Source: Hyperoodon ampullatus (Eukaryota > Chordata > Mammalia > Artiodactyla > Ziphiidae). Taken from it: a stretch of 64,000 bases of DNA. The notes beneath the pieces are model-generated. The model saw only the letters and a list, made by a program, of their open reading frames with translations, did not search any database and was not told where the DNA came from. Position 1 is the first letter of the stretch, and every line of letters begins with the position of its first letter. This document shows positions 49,127 to 59,599 of the stretch, in pieces. A program made the translations under genes and the position numbers. The stretch covers positions 158,413,353 to 158,477,352 of the forward strand of contig OX457058.1 of the NCBI GenBank assembly GCA_949752795.1, read 5' to 3'.

Positions 49127-49283
49127 TAGTCGGCCTTTTTGCATCCGAGGAGGAGAAACAGCAGATATGGAGCACAGACTGTATTCATCATATTACGTCA
49201 TTTTACACAAGGGACTTGAGCATCTGCAGATTTGGGTATCCACAGGGGCTCCTGTGGTCCCTGCAGATACCAAGGGATGACTG
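49127..49283. mobile_element. Internally deleted DNA-transposon MITE (Tigger/MER-type)
   Basis: Terminal inverted repeats 'tagtcggcct' (left) and 'gggatgactg' (right, read inward as cagtcatccc) are flanked by TA at 49125-49126 and 49284-49285. 'gggacttgagcatctgcaga' and 'tttgggtatccacaggggct' identify the TA-inserting pogo-like MITE class. Confidence 0.8.
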
Positions 49284-49544
49284 TATTCCCAAGGTCACGG
49301 GGCACAGGGATTGGTCTATATTAGGTTGCCAGTACTTGATTAACAGCCCACCCAATTTGAAGTTCAGAAACAAGAAAAGCACAGCACCTGCTCAATCTAG
49401 TCCTTCTTTTCTTGGGACTCACGTTCTGTATGAGAGACTTGGAGCTGTTCTTTCAGACCTGCCCAAAGAAGGCTTTTCTTAGACTTTTCAAACTGTAAGG
49501 CAAAGTATCAAGAAGGTCCTCAATCTGAAAAGCTGGATTTGTTT
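49284..49544. other. no recognised feature
   Basis: Unique DNA. Confidence 0.5.
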
Positions 49545-49955
49545 GTTTTTTCAAATAAAGCAAATTGTGGTGTAACAATACAATAAAACACTACTCATCA
49601 ATAGAAAGGAATGAATTTATGCAACATGGATGAATCCCAAATAATAACGTTGAGTGAAAGAAGCCAAATTACAGAACCTACTGTATGATTCCATTTATAC
49701 AAGATTCTTAAAACCTCAAGCGAATCTTGGTAGGCAGAGTAGTGGGTGCCTGGGGCAGGAGATGGGGGGTAGTGAGAAAAGGAGGATTACAAATAGATAG
49801 CAGGAACTTTGGGTGGCAGGTACGTTCATTATCTTGATTCTAGCGATGACTTCACAGATGTAGACATGTTTCAAAGCTCATCACACTGTACCCTTTAAAG
49901 GTGTTTCGTTTATTGTGAGTCTATTATACCTCAATAAAGCTGGAGGAAAAACATA
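49545..49955 (+). mobile_element. Old L1 3' end (L1M-like)
   Basis: 'catcaatagaaaggaatgaa', 'tgcaacatggatgaatccca', 'tgagtgaaagaagccaaatt', 'tactgtatgattccatttat', 'aaagctcatcacactgtacc' and 'attatacctcaataaagctg' follow the old mammalian L1 3' text throughout. Confidence 0.93.
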
Positions 49956-50039
49956 ATGGTCTACAGATCTTAAACAGGGTCCCTATAATCATGGGAGAAA
50001 AACACTACAGATTTCTATAAGTTTTGTGGCACAGCCTCT

Positions 50040-50330
50040 TGTGTTCATGAACATTTGTGTTCTCTGCTTTCCAGGCATGTAGCGAGGCCACATTTTCCAG
50101 CCTCTTTGACAGGAAGGCATGGCCAGGCCCTGAGTTCTGGCCAACAGATTGTGCACGTCCACTTCCCACCCGCCACCTGAACAGAGGAGACTCTGAGCAC
50201 AGCATGAGTCCCTGAACTCTGGAGCACAGCACCCTGTCGCCACCCTGCACTCACAGTCGCGTGGATGAGAAATAAACTTGAACTGTGCTGAGCCACTGAA
50301 ATCTTGGAGTTGTTAGAGCAGTTAGCCGCC
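50040..50330 (+). mobile_element. MLT1-like LTR 3' part
   Basis: 'gccaggccctgagttctggc', then 'gatgagaaataaacttgaac', 'tgagccactgaaatcttgga' and 'gttgttagagcagttagccg' are an old MaLR 3' half. Confidence 0.65.
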
Positions 50331-50530
50331 TATGGATAATTTATATAAGGACATTATATAAATTATTTCAATATTATTAATATCAATATATAATATAAAG
50401 TATATTAAATATATATGAGGTATAATATAAGGTATTGATATGTCATTAGCATCTGTATTTTACAATACATATTCATACATTAATTGGTATATTAATATTC
50501 CTAATACTGATATTAGTATTGGTAGTAGAA
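50331..50530. repeat. AT-rich low-complexity region
   Basis: 200 bases of A/T-dominated sequence with many TATATAA and ATTAATAT motifs. No open frame. Confidence 0.85.
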
Positions 50531-50549
50531 CAGAGCACAAATCATTGAA

Positions 50550-50645
50550 AATTAATAAGCCTTAGTTTCCTCCTCTGTGAAAAGGTAGGATATTTTTCTC
50601 CTTATCTCACAGGCTATAATAAAGAGTGAATAAAATTATGTATGT
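50550..50645 (+). repeat. MIR SINE fragment
   Basis: 'gccttagtttcctcctctgt' and 'ctcacaggctataataaaga'. Confidence 0.7.
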
Positions 50646-50725
50646 ATTTGAAAGCTTTTTGAAAACAAGTGTGTTTTTACCTACAATAGAATTACCTTAA
50701 CTGCCATTAAAAATGTCCATATTTG

Positions 50726-50928
50726 GGCTTCCCCGGTGGCGCAGTGGTTGAGAGTCCGCCTGCCGATGCAGGGGACACGGGTTCGTGCCCCGGTCCGGGA
50801 AGATCCCACATGCCACGGAGTGGCTGGGCCCGTGAGCCATGGCCGCTGAGCCTGTGCGTCCGGAGCCTGTGCTCCGCAACGGGAGAGACCACAACAGTGA
50901 GAGGCCCGCGTACCGCAAAAAAAAAAAA
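50726..50928 (+). mobile_element. CHR SINE, young type
   Basis: Full-length copy. Perfect 11-bp duplication 'gtccatatttg' at 50715-50725 and 50929-50939. Confidence 0.97.
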
Positions 50929-50939
50929 GTCCATATTTG

Positions 50940-51514
50940 ATATCCTTAGGCCAAGTTCATAGTATTACTTCCAGCAAGGACCAGGTGACTTTTCTTTGTT
51001 CCAACTCAGAAAGACTCTCAGCTCTAGCAAGTGCCTCATATTTGATATAATCTGAGCAGACATGACCTGAAAACCATTCATAGGGATAATTCTTTCTGGT
51101 ACAAGATGGGAAACAGATAGGTAGATACATTCAAATGTAAATTCACAAATAATGGATGCCTTTAAAAAATAAAAATACTATCTGCTCTTCTTCACATTAG
51201 GGACTTTATTTATATTCTCTCATTTTATAAATTTTTTACCAGGATCTGGCCCTGAATTCTATTTCTGGAGGGTCACAAAGAAAGTGAAGCAAGGTAGATG
51301 TATTGATAACCCAAACCATCACTACTGGAAAAGGAGGCTCAAAGTGCACTGAATGTTAGCAATTCAGGAACAGAAATGTGAGCAACTGGGAGTACAGAGG
51401 GCACATACCTGCCCAGTCACAGAACTCCAGTCAACTCCCGGGACTTCATCCAGGCTCTCTGGGTAGCACTACCATACAGACGATAACAAAAAGTTCTGCC
51501 AATACCATATTGAA
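50940..51514. other. no recognised feature
   Basis: Unique DNA. Confidence 0.5.
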
Positions 51515-51745
51515 AGATATACAGATATATTTTGTTTCTTACAGATTGAAGGTTTGTGGTGACCCTGCATCTAGCAAGTCTATCGGCGCCATTTTTTCCA
51601 ACAGCATTGGCTCATTTCATGTCTCTGTGTCACGTGTTGGTAGTTCTCACAATATCTCGAACGTTTTCATTATTACATTTGTCATGGTGATCTGTGATCA
51701 GTGATTTTTGAAGTTACTATTATAACTGTGGTAGAAAGGGCAAGA

Positions 51746-52480
51746 GAACTAGAACTAGAAGTGGAGCCTGAAGATGTGACTGAATTGCTGCAATCTCATA
51801 ATAAAACCTTAACAGATGAGGAGCTGCTTCTTATGGATGAGCAAAGAAAGTGGTTTCTTTCTTTCTTTCTTTCTTTCTTTTTTGCGGTACGCGGGCCTCT
51901 CACTGTTGTGGCCTCTCCCATTGCGGAGCACAGGCTCCGGACGCGCAGGCTCAGCGGCCATGGCTCACGGGCCCAGCCGCTCCGCGGCATGTGGGATCCT
52001 CCCGGACTGGGGCACGAACCCGTGTCCCCTGCATCGGCAGGCAGACTCTCAACCACTGCACCACCAGGGAAGCCCGAAAGTGGTTTCTTGAGATGGAAAC
52101 TACTCTTGGTGAAGATGCTGTGAAGATTGTTGAAATGACAACACATTTGTGATAATGTTTTTAATGACGACGGCATTCAGAATATTGCATAAATTTAGTT
52201 GATGAAGCAGTGGCAGGGTTTGAGAGGATTGACTCCCATTTTGAAAGAAGTTCTACAGTGGGTAAAATGCTATCAAACAGCACTGCATGTTGCAGAGAAA
52301 TCATTCCTGAAAGGAAGAGTCAACCAACGTGGCAGACTTCATGGCTGTCTTGCTTTAAGAAGTTGCCACAGCAACCCATCCTTCAGCAACCACCATCCTG
52401 ATCAGTCAGCATCAAGGCAAGACCCTTCACCAGCAAAAAGATTGCAACTTGCTGAAGGCTCAGATGATGGTTAGCATTTT
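51746..52480 (+). pseudogene. Tigger1 transposase C-terminal remnant
   Basis: Two pieces, 51746-51859 and 52090-52480, encode in shifted frames segments such as TLTDEELLLMDEQRKWFL and FERSSTVGKMLSN. These match the C-terminal part of pogo/Tigger transposases (the TIGD1 lineage). The DNA-binding and DDE parts are absent, and stops plus the SINE interrupt the frame. Confidence 0.85.
51860..52075 (-). mobile_element. CHR SINE, young type, nested in Tigger1, (TTTC)n tail
   Basis: Perfect 14-bp duplication 'gaaagtggtttctt' (51846-51859 and 52076-52089). The A tail is now a (CTTT)n tract on the plus strand. Confidence 0.97.
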
Positions 52481-52501
52481 TTAGCAACAAAGATTTTTTT
52501 A

Positions 52502-52834
52502 AATTTTATTTATTTATTTATTTTTGGCTGCGTTGCTGCACGCAGGCTTTCTCTAGTTGTGGCAAGCGGGGGCTACTGTTGGTTGCAGTGCACAGGCTTC
52601 TCATTGCAGTGGCTTCTCTTGTTGCAGAGCACAGGCTCTAGGTGCTTGGGCTTCAGTAGTTGTGGCACATGGGCTCAGTCGTTGTGGCTCGTGGGCTCTA
52701 GAGCACAGGCTCAGTAGTTGTGGCGCAGACTCAGTTCCTCCATGGCATGTGGGATCTTCCTGGACCAGGGCTCGAACCCATGTCCCCTGCATTGGCAGGC
52801 AGATTCTTAACCACTGCACCAGCAGGGAAGCTCC
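52502..52834 (-). mobile_element. Older CHR SINE nested in Tigger1
   Basis: Begins with a (TTTA)n tail and shows 'ggctcgtgggctctagagca'-type internal units, B box complement 'ctcgaacccatgtcccctgc' and the end 'caccagcagggaagct'. Imperfect duplications around 'caaagattttttta' and 'caaaggatttttta' flank it. Confidence 0.92.
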
Positions 52835-53030
52835 CAAAGGATTTTTTAATTAAGGTATCTATCTTGTTTTTTAGACATAATGCTATTGCACACATAACAT
52901 ACTATAGTGTGAACATAACTTTTATATGTACTGGGAAACCAAAAACTTTGCCTGACTCGCTTTACTGCAATATTCACTTTGTTGCAGTGGTCTGGAAGGG
53001 AAGCTGAAATGTCTCCGAGGTCTGCCTGTA

Positions 53031-53570
53031 CAATCTTCTTTCCTTAGACCCCAGTACTGAGGGTTTAAGGCAGGATGACAAAATCCTGGAGTTGAAAACA
53101 AAGATTAACAGCTCACAACTGGTTGCTTTCTAAATGCGTAGTGCAAGCAGCAGACACTCAGTGTAAGGGAGGTGGGGGGACTGGACTGAAATATGCCAAA
53201 GTGGAAAATGCCTCCACAGTCCCAGCATCCTCTTTGGGAAAAGGACAATTACTTGGCAAAGGGAAAGCAGCAAGTCTCCCGGGATACATTCCGGCTCAAA
53301 CTAATAATGTGTTGCTTGAGGCAACCAATTTGTCCAAACAAACCAATTCTGAAGAGGAGGAGGGGCGAGGCACCTCATGAAAGTAAACCTGGCATTGGCT
53401 CCCTACCCCCATCCAGCCCTCCCTCTCACCCCACCCTCCCTCCCTCCTCTTCTCAGGGAAGCTGTTCTTCCTGATTCTAATTCTGCAGAAAAATGCCACA
53501 GACACAAGTGGTTTCACAAAGCACGCTGAGTGAGCCCACCCTTCAGTCCATGAGAACAGAAAGAATAAAA
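53031..53570. other. no recognised feature
   Basis: Unique DNA. A C/T-rich stretch is at 53400-53460. Confidence 0.5.
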
Positions 53571-53606
53571 GAAACTGCCTTTCTGTAAAGGCAGTTTACA
53601 GAAACT
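53571..53606. repeat. Two overlapping, mutually exclusive hairpins
   Basis: Arms 'aaactgccttt' (53572-53582) and 'aaaggcagttt' (53587-53597) pair perfectly over a 4-base loop. 'tttctgtaaa' (53580-53589) and 'tttacagaaa' (53595-53604) pair perfectly over a 5-base loop. Confidence 0.9.
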
Positions 53607-53794
53607 AGTCAAGGACATAAAGTAGAACCTCTTTTGGGTTCCATTTGGGCATTTTTCCACAACTTAAAAGAATTTTCCTCCCATAGACTAAGTCCTAGCT
53701 CTGAAACATGAGGAATTCTGAAAACCGCATTATATCGCTATCATCATAATGACTACTCCTTATTTTATTCCAGAAACTTCATGTTCCAGGTCTC

Positions 53795-53897
53795 ACTGAA
53801 CCCTCAAAATAAATCTGCAAGCTCAGTATTATCATTATGATTTCCATTCTACAGTTGAGGAAACTAAAGGTCACTGAAGTTAAATAATCTGCTGAGG
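53795..53897 (-). repeat. MIR SINE fragment
   Basis: 'gctcagtattatcattatga', 'cattctacagttgaggaaac' and 'gaagttaaataatctgctga'. Confidence 0.85.
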
Positions 53898-54108
53898 GGC
53901 TTCCCTGGTGGCACAGTGGTTGAGAGTCCACCTGCCGATGCAGGGGACACGGGTTCGTGCCCCGGTCCGGGAGGATCCCACATGCCGCAGAGCGGCTGGG
54001 CCCGTGAGCCATGGCCGCTGAGCCTGCACATCCGGAGCCTGTGCTCCGCAATGGGAGGGGCCGCAACAATGAGAGGCCCGCTCGTACAGGGAAAAAAAAA
54101 AAAAAAAC
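53898..54108 (+). mobile_element. CHR SINE, young type, no clear target duplication
   Basis: Full-length body with A and B boxes and an A tail. The junction before the tail reads 'gctcgtacaggg' instead of the usual 'gcgtaccgc'. No matching flanking duplication is evident. Confidence 0.93.
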
Positions 54109-54434
54109 TTTACCAAGCAGATAAACATCATTGTTTATCTGCACAACTGATTATGGGGATTATCATCTTTTCATATTACGTCTTTGCATTTCTTCTTTTG
54201 TGAACTATCATATTTACTTTTGAATTGGCATGTAAGCCAATGAGTCGAGCAGGGTAAACCAGCCCCTTCATGAATGAGCAAGCCATCCCATAGATAAGCA
54301 GGTGAAAAGGCTGAGTGAGAGGTTTATTAAGCATAAACAACTGCTTTCTCCTTACTGTAACTGTGGGAAGTAGGCTTTAAATGGAGTGTCAGATCCAAAC
54401 TCCAGTTTCCATAGCAAGTGGCACTGCTAGTGTT

Positions 54435-54492
54435 GAAGACCCAATGCAGTCAAAAATAAATAAATTAAATAAATAATTTTTTAAAAAAAAAA
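54435..54492 (+). repeat. Older CHR 3' tail fragment or A-rich repeat
   Basis: 'caatgcagtcaaaaataaat' followed by AAATA units resembles the end of an older CHR copy. Confidence 0.5.
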
Positions 54493-54918
54493 GGGTAGAG
54501 GCACAGAGATGGAACATGTTGAAGCATAACAGGGAAACGTGATATGGATTCTGTCCACTCTAAATGCTAAATGTCTTTTAAATTTGTTCAGTTTCCTTTA
54601 ACCTAGCCCAGTCCCCTACTCCAGGCCACCATGTATGTTACCTGAATTACAGGAGAATATTAATACTACCATCAGTACAACCATTAACACAACCAGTAAC
54701 TACCATTCAGAATGATAACGTGCTATGGAAACATCTGTGATTCCTGTTGACGATTAAGTGCGAGATACTGCAACTACTACTGTGGTTTGCTGACTACACC
54801 CATACTTGAAAGAAATGCTCATTTCACTAACCTCCCTAGAGGTGAGAGACAGTAGTGACCTATCATCCAAGTTCATGGACCCTCTGAAGTCTAAGTGGTT
54901 CCAAATATCTAGGTTTTG
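54493..54918. other. no recognised feature
   Basis: Unique DNA. Confidence 0.5.
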
Positions 54919-55146
54919 GGGGTTTTTTTGTTGTTGTTGTTGTTGTTGCTGTTTGCGGTACGAGGGCCTCTCACTGTTGTGGCCTCTCCCATTGCAGAGC
55001 ACAGGCTCCGGACGCGCAGGCTCAGCGGCCATGGCTCACGGGCCCAGCCGCTCTGCGGCATGTGGGATCCTCCCGGACCGGGGCACGAAACCCGCGTCCC
55101 CTGCATCGGCAGGCGGACTCTCAACCACTGCGCCACCAGGGAAGCC
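54919..55146 (-). mobile_element. CHR SINE, young type, (TTG)n tail
   Basis: Duplications 'ccaaatatctaggttttg' (54901-54918) and 'ccaaatatctagttttg' (55147-55163) differ by one G. The tail is a (TTG)n run. Confidence 0.96.
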
Positions 55147-55199
55147 CCAAATATCTAGTTTTGATCATCTGTTTGGCAATGAAAGAACACAGCCTCTTT

Positions 55200-55488
55200 T
55201 TTTTTTTTATCAGAGTAAAATTGCTTTACAATGTTGTGTTAGTTTCTGCTGTACAATGAAGTGAATCAGCTATATGTATACCTATATCCCCTCCCTCTCA
55301 TACCTCTCTCCACCCCCCAAGGTCATCACAGAGCACCGAGCTGAGGTCCCTGTGCTATACATTATGTTCCCACTAGCTATCTATCTTACACATGGTAATG
55401 TATTTATGTCAAGCCTAATCTTCCAATTTGTCCCAACCTCCCCTTCCCACCCTGTGTCCACATGTCCGTCCTCTTAAACTCCGCCCTG
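55200..55488 (-). mobile_element. 5'-truncated L1, reverse orientation
   Basis: T tail, then 'gttgtgttagtttctgctgt', 'gtgaatcagctatatgtata', 'ctccaccccccaaggtcatc' and 'cactagctatctatcttaca', the reverse complement of the L1 3' UTR also present at 30409-30836. Confidence 0.93.
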
Positions 55489-55549
55489 TAGGACTGGGTG
55501 CAGTGAAGTGGTCCTTCCAGAGAGCTCAGCCACAGGACGGGCAGAGCTG

Positions 55550-55695
55550 CACAGCGTCAACAAGCCTGGACATCAATCCTAATTCTGTCCCTTAACTAAT
55601 GTGTGGCTCTGGGCATTGGTGTTGTCATCTATAAAAGGAAGATCATAACACTACAAAGATCACCACAGAAAGTAATGAATAAAAGGCACTACAGT
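55550..55695 (+). repeat. MIR SINE
   Basis: 'aatgtgtggctctgggcatt' and 'ggtgttgtcatctataaaag' in MIR spacing. Confidence 0.75.
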
Positions 55696-56329
55696 TGTCA
55701 CCTCCTCTTCAGGACTAGTGCGTTAGCAATTCTAAAAGGGACTTGCAAAATCTCTGGTTGGAGGTCACAGGTTTTTTTATTAAGTAGTTCTAAAATATCT
55801 AGTTTAGATAATCTGTATGGAGCACAGCATCTTAAACTCTACCACTCTTTCTCAGATTTTGCTCTACACAGATGGTTCAATAATCACAAGGACCTATTTC
55901 AATATCACAGAAAAGCTTTCCCCAAATCACCTTCTTTGCACTCTCTGAGCTAAATAAATAGGAAAGGAAAATATGGCTGCTTTGGTCAAAGTATATATAG
56001 GGTAAGTGAAATTCTGAGATACCCAGACAGAGAGAGAACCCCCCACTGCACCCACACACATAGATCAATTGTTTTTTAGAAAATTTAAAAGACCATAGTA
56101 AAACCCAAATAAGAACAGGAAAACAAAATGAAGGGACACGACTGGATAAATGGCTAACGTGAAAACACAGGAAAAAAGTCTTATTTCCACACTGGCTGCA
56201 CCTATCTGTTCTCTTTTAATTCTTCCCTGTCATGAAGTTACATTTCAATTAGCAAATACACTTAAGCCTAGGTAACTGGAGAACAGGATTGGGAACAAGG
56301 GTCTTCTAGCCCTATATCAGAATAGTTAA
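55696..56329. other. no recognised feature
   Basis: Unique DNA. The plus-strand open frame at 55603-55953 begins within the MIR and has no recognised domain. Confidence 0.5.
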
Positions 56330-56450
56330 TTTATTCCACAAATATCCACTGCATAAGTTCAACGTGCCAGGCAGTGTTCTGGGAATACAAAATGAATACG
56401 ATGTGGTTCCTGCTTCCAAGAAGGCCTTAGTCAGGGGGGACTCCTGAACA
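56330..56450 (-). repeat. L2 LINE 3' end
   Basis: 'acgtgccaggcagtgttctg', 'ggaatacaaaatgaatacga' and 'ggttcctgcttccaagaagg'. Confidence 0.85.
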
Positions 56451-56614
56451 AGTCACTGCCACCCAATGAGATAAACTCATGAGGGAGGTTTGTACATAGC
56501 TCCCAGGATGCAGAGGAAGCAGTGCTGGGCCCCCAGAAGGCTCTCTATAACTGCTTCCCACAACTCACTGCATTCACAAACACCAGCTTCTCATTACCAG
56601 GCACCAGGCAGGGA

Positions 56615-56815
56615 AACTGAGGAGAGAGACTTGGACTGAATCCCAACACTAACCTTTACAGTTGTGTGACTTTGGCCAAATCATTTAATCTCCTTAGCTG
56701 TGTTTCTGCTTCTATAAAATGGGGTAGTAATATCTACTTTTAAGATTATGAAGATTAAACGTGTGCGTGCATGTGTATAACACATTCCTAGCATACAGTA
56801 GATGTTCCATAGCTA
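56615..56815 (+). repeat. MIR SINE
   Basis: 'tgtgtgactttggccaaatc', 'tttctgcttctataaaatgg', 'ggtagtaatatctacttt' and 'tagcatacagtagatgttcc'. Confidence 0.92.
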
Positions 56816-57179
56816 AAAACCATTTTTTAAGTTATATATAATGATCCTTTTAACAGCAAAAATTTGTAGATTATCTGTTCTTCATAGACAGATGTCATAC
56901 ACTTTACTCTTTTCTGTATTTGCAATGACTGGTAAAATACCAGTTTTACTCAATAAAAATTTTGTGTTTCTGAGAAACTTTTGAACCTCTTTGAAAAGAA
57001 ATTTTCAAAGAAAGCAATCATTAGAGTTTTAAAATACTGATTTAAATCCAAAATGTACAACTTAATGGGAACAAGAATATCAAGGATCCTGGGGTATCCT
57101 AAGAACAGAAATGGGGCCAAATTTCTATTTGTTAATGAAAAGAGAAAAAGATGTAATTTGTTTTAAAAATATGTTCTAC
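56816..57179. other. no recognised feature
   Basis: AT-rich unique DNA. Confidence 0.5.
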
Positions 57180-57382
57180 TGGGGCTTCCCTGGTGGCGCA
57201 GTGGTTGAGAGTCTGCCTGCCGATGCAGGGGACACAGGTTCGTGCCCCGGTCCAGGAAGATCCCACATGCCGCGGAGCGGCAAGGCCCGTGAGCCATGGC
57301 CACTGAGCCTGCGCGTCCGGAGCCTGTGCTCCACAACGGGAGAGGCCACAACGGTGAGAGGCCCGCGTACCGCAAAAGAAAA
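57180..57382 (+). mobile_element. CHR SINE, young type, no clear target duplication
   Basis: Complete body and A-rich tail ('gtaccgcaaaagaaaaaaac'). I find no matching flanking duplication. Confidence 0.94.
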
Positions 57383-58228
57383 AAACAAAAAAACAAATTA
57401 TCACTGAAATTCATAGCTAGGCAAAAGAATTTTTAAAATAAGTTAACTCATTTTGTTTTCCAAGCAAAATATATTCAAGGTGAAAAATAAAATCATAAAA
57501 TACAAATGTGCCTTAAGAATAACAAGAATCCCCTGTAGCCCCATCATGCACAATGATAATTACTGTTTACTGGGAATCTGGGCCCCTGGTCTAGTGTTCT
57601 ACCAGCTGCAGCAGGATTACGACAAAACAGGCAACAGAGAAACGTGTTACATCTTATAAAGAGGCGCACAGCCCCGGTGATGTTCTCATTCTATCCTTAA
57701 CCAGTCATGACAACAGAAACCTTCTAAGCATCTAAAAAGTGCTTGTCACAAAAATAGAACTCCCAAGTCCATAGGTTTCTACCCATCATAAACACTTGTT
57801 TCTGAGGGGGGGAAAAAAAAAAAGAAAAGTCCAAAATCCCTGGGGATCTCCTACTGCTCTGGCAGAATTCCATTGTGATCAGTTAAATGCAAATAAATCA
57901 AGAACATCTGGTCTACATTTGTTTTAAAGCCCATTAGGGTTTAAATACAAAGAACGTTTGGCAAAATGTAGTCCTGAGTCTATTGAATTAGAATTTTTAA
58001 AAAAGGCCAAGAGGTATAGCAGAGCATGAGACAAAGTAGAGCTACCTTTGTAAATCCAGGAAAGTTTGTCAAAATATTTCTTTCTGGTTTCTCTGGTTTC
58101 CCAACACTTTAGCAATGGCATGCACTTCCAATTCAAATTTGCTAATTTATGTATGTTTGGGTTTATATACCTTGAGATCTGACCAGGTAACCAGATAGGC
58201 ACTATGGGTTAATGAAAGACTAAAATGA
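57383..58228. other. no recognised feature
   Basis: AT-rich unique DNA with an A run near 57812. Confidence 0.5.
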
Positions 58229-58350
58229 TTTGTAGATGTATATAAATATATATGTGTGTGTATATGTATATAAATATATATGTGTGTGTGTATATATATA
58301 TATACACACACATATAAATATAAATTATACATATACATAGATACATACAT
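58229..58350. repeat. TA/TG/CA compound microsatellite
   Basis: Two successive 'tataaatatatatgtgtgtg' blocks are followed by TATATA and CACACATATAAATA. The compound tract is partly self-complementary. Confidence 0.95.
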
Positions 58351-58429
58351 AAATACCATATCATTTCAGGACTTTTCAAAATCTTTAATAAGCTAATACA
58401 TTTTACGAATCTCCAGCAAAGGTAGCAGG

Positions 58430-58822
58430 GGGACTTCCCTGGTGGTCCAGTGGTTACGAATCTGCCTTCCAATGCAGGGGACATGGGTTCGATCCCTGGT
58501 CGGGGAACAAAGATCCCACATGTTGCGGGGCAACTAAGCCTGTGCCCCGCAACTACTGAGCCCACGTGCCGCAAGTAGAGAGCCCGCATGCCGCAACTAG
58601 AGAGCCCGCATGCCGCAAACTACAGAGCCCGCATGCCGCAAACTACGGAGCCCATGCGCCGCAACTAGAGACCACGTGCTCTGGAGGCCTTGCGCCACAA
58701 CTAGAGAGAAGCCCGCACACCACAACAAAGAGCCTGCACACAGCAATGAAAGATCCCGTGTGCCACAACTAAGACCTGACGCAGCCAAAACTAAATAAAT
58801 AAATAAATATTTGTTAAAAAAA
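58430..58822 (+). mobile_element. Older CHR SINE with expanded internal repeat
   Basis: Starts 'ggacttccctggtggtccag', B box 'gggttcgatccctgg', then about nine variants of a 22-bp unit 'gagcccgcatgccgcaacta' (58555-58770), and an AAATA tail. Duplications 'caaaggtagcagg' (58417-58429) and 'caaaggtggcagg' (58823-58835) flank it. Confidence 0.96.
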
Positions 58823-58835
58823 CAAAGGTGGCAGG

Positions 58836-59599
58836 TCATGACCTAACTCGTTGGCCCCAGCATCCTGGCTTTTCTTAGGCGGCTGCATGGGACACACTTG
58901 GGAGAAATGCTGGACTCTTAAACCCAAATGGGATACAGATGTCTGGGATGCGGATGACTCTGACCACCTGGAATCCCACTCCTTTCAGGCAAGGATCCAT
59001 TCAACAGACAATTATTAAACACCTGCTATGTGCTTCACCCAGCATCAAGTTTCTCAGTTTGCATACACACCTGAGCATTCTCATCCCACACTTAAACTGA
59101 CACCTTTCTTATGCATAAAAGAAAACTAAAATGGAGGCCCACTACTTAACAGCAGCGTGTGCTACTGTAAACATTTCTGTGTTTTCTCTTCTCTTGGTTG
59201 CAATGGACTTCCAAGGCAGAAGGCTTATTTTCATTCCTTCGACCCTCTTACCATTTATCAACTCAGGTAAAACTAGGGGCATTACAGAGCTACTGTGACT
59301 GGTGAAGATGACAGGGTGTGCCTGTCATCTAGGGAAAGGGGACCCTGGGGAGACAGGGGGTGCTCTTAGGGATCCTGCCTATTCCCACTTTTGCCATTTG
59401 CACTGGAAAGCCGAACCCCAGAGCAAACATCTACACTGCTCTCCAGCTCTGCCCACAGCCCGTGATTTAACCAAGGTGAGGGGATTTGGGATTTGTTTGC
59501 CTTCCTCCTCCTAACTATCCCCTTAGTGAGATCACAGAGTTGATCACAGAATCCTTCCCTCCACAATTATGCTGGGAATCGGGACTGCCCTGTGGGGAT
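58836..59599. other. no gene; small L2/MIR trace at about 59005-59060
   Basis: 'gacaattattaaacacctgc' with 'tatgtgcttcacccagcatc' is L2- or MIR-like. Otherwise unique. Confidence 0.5.

Larger units (their letters stand above)
51515..53028 (+). mobile_element. Tigger1-type DNA transposon, internally deleted, with two nested SINEs
   Basis: The right end reads 'ccgaggtctgcctg' (53015-53028) followed by TA, the inverted terminal repeat of Tigger1. The left part 'attgaaggtttgtggtgacc' and 'gcaagtctatcggcgccatt' is the transposon's 5' region, with the extreme left terminus degraded. Most of the transposase frame is missing near 51745; only its C-terminal part remains. CHR copies are inserted at 51860-52075 and 52502-52834. 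Confidence 0.9.

Noticed and set aside
51746..52480. Possible domesticated transposase gene
   Set aside because: Only the C-terminal part is left, with frameshifts, stops and a SINE insertion. No DDE catalytic domain is present.
54117..54142. 10-bp perfect hairpin with a 6-nt loop
   Set aside because: About one such hairpin is expected by chance in a window this long, and it has no supporting context.
58555..58770. Apparent CRISPR-like array of short repeats
   Set aside because: The units are adjacent, diverged and without spacers, inside a SINE bounded by target duplications. The organism is a mammal.
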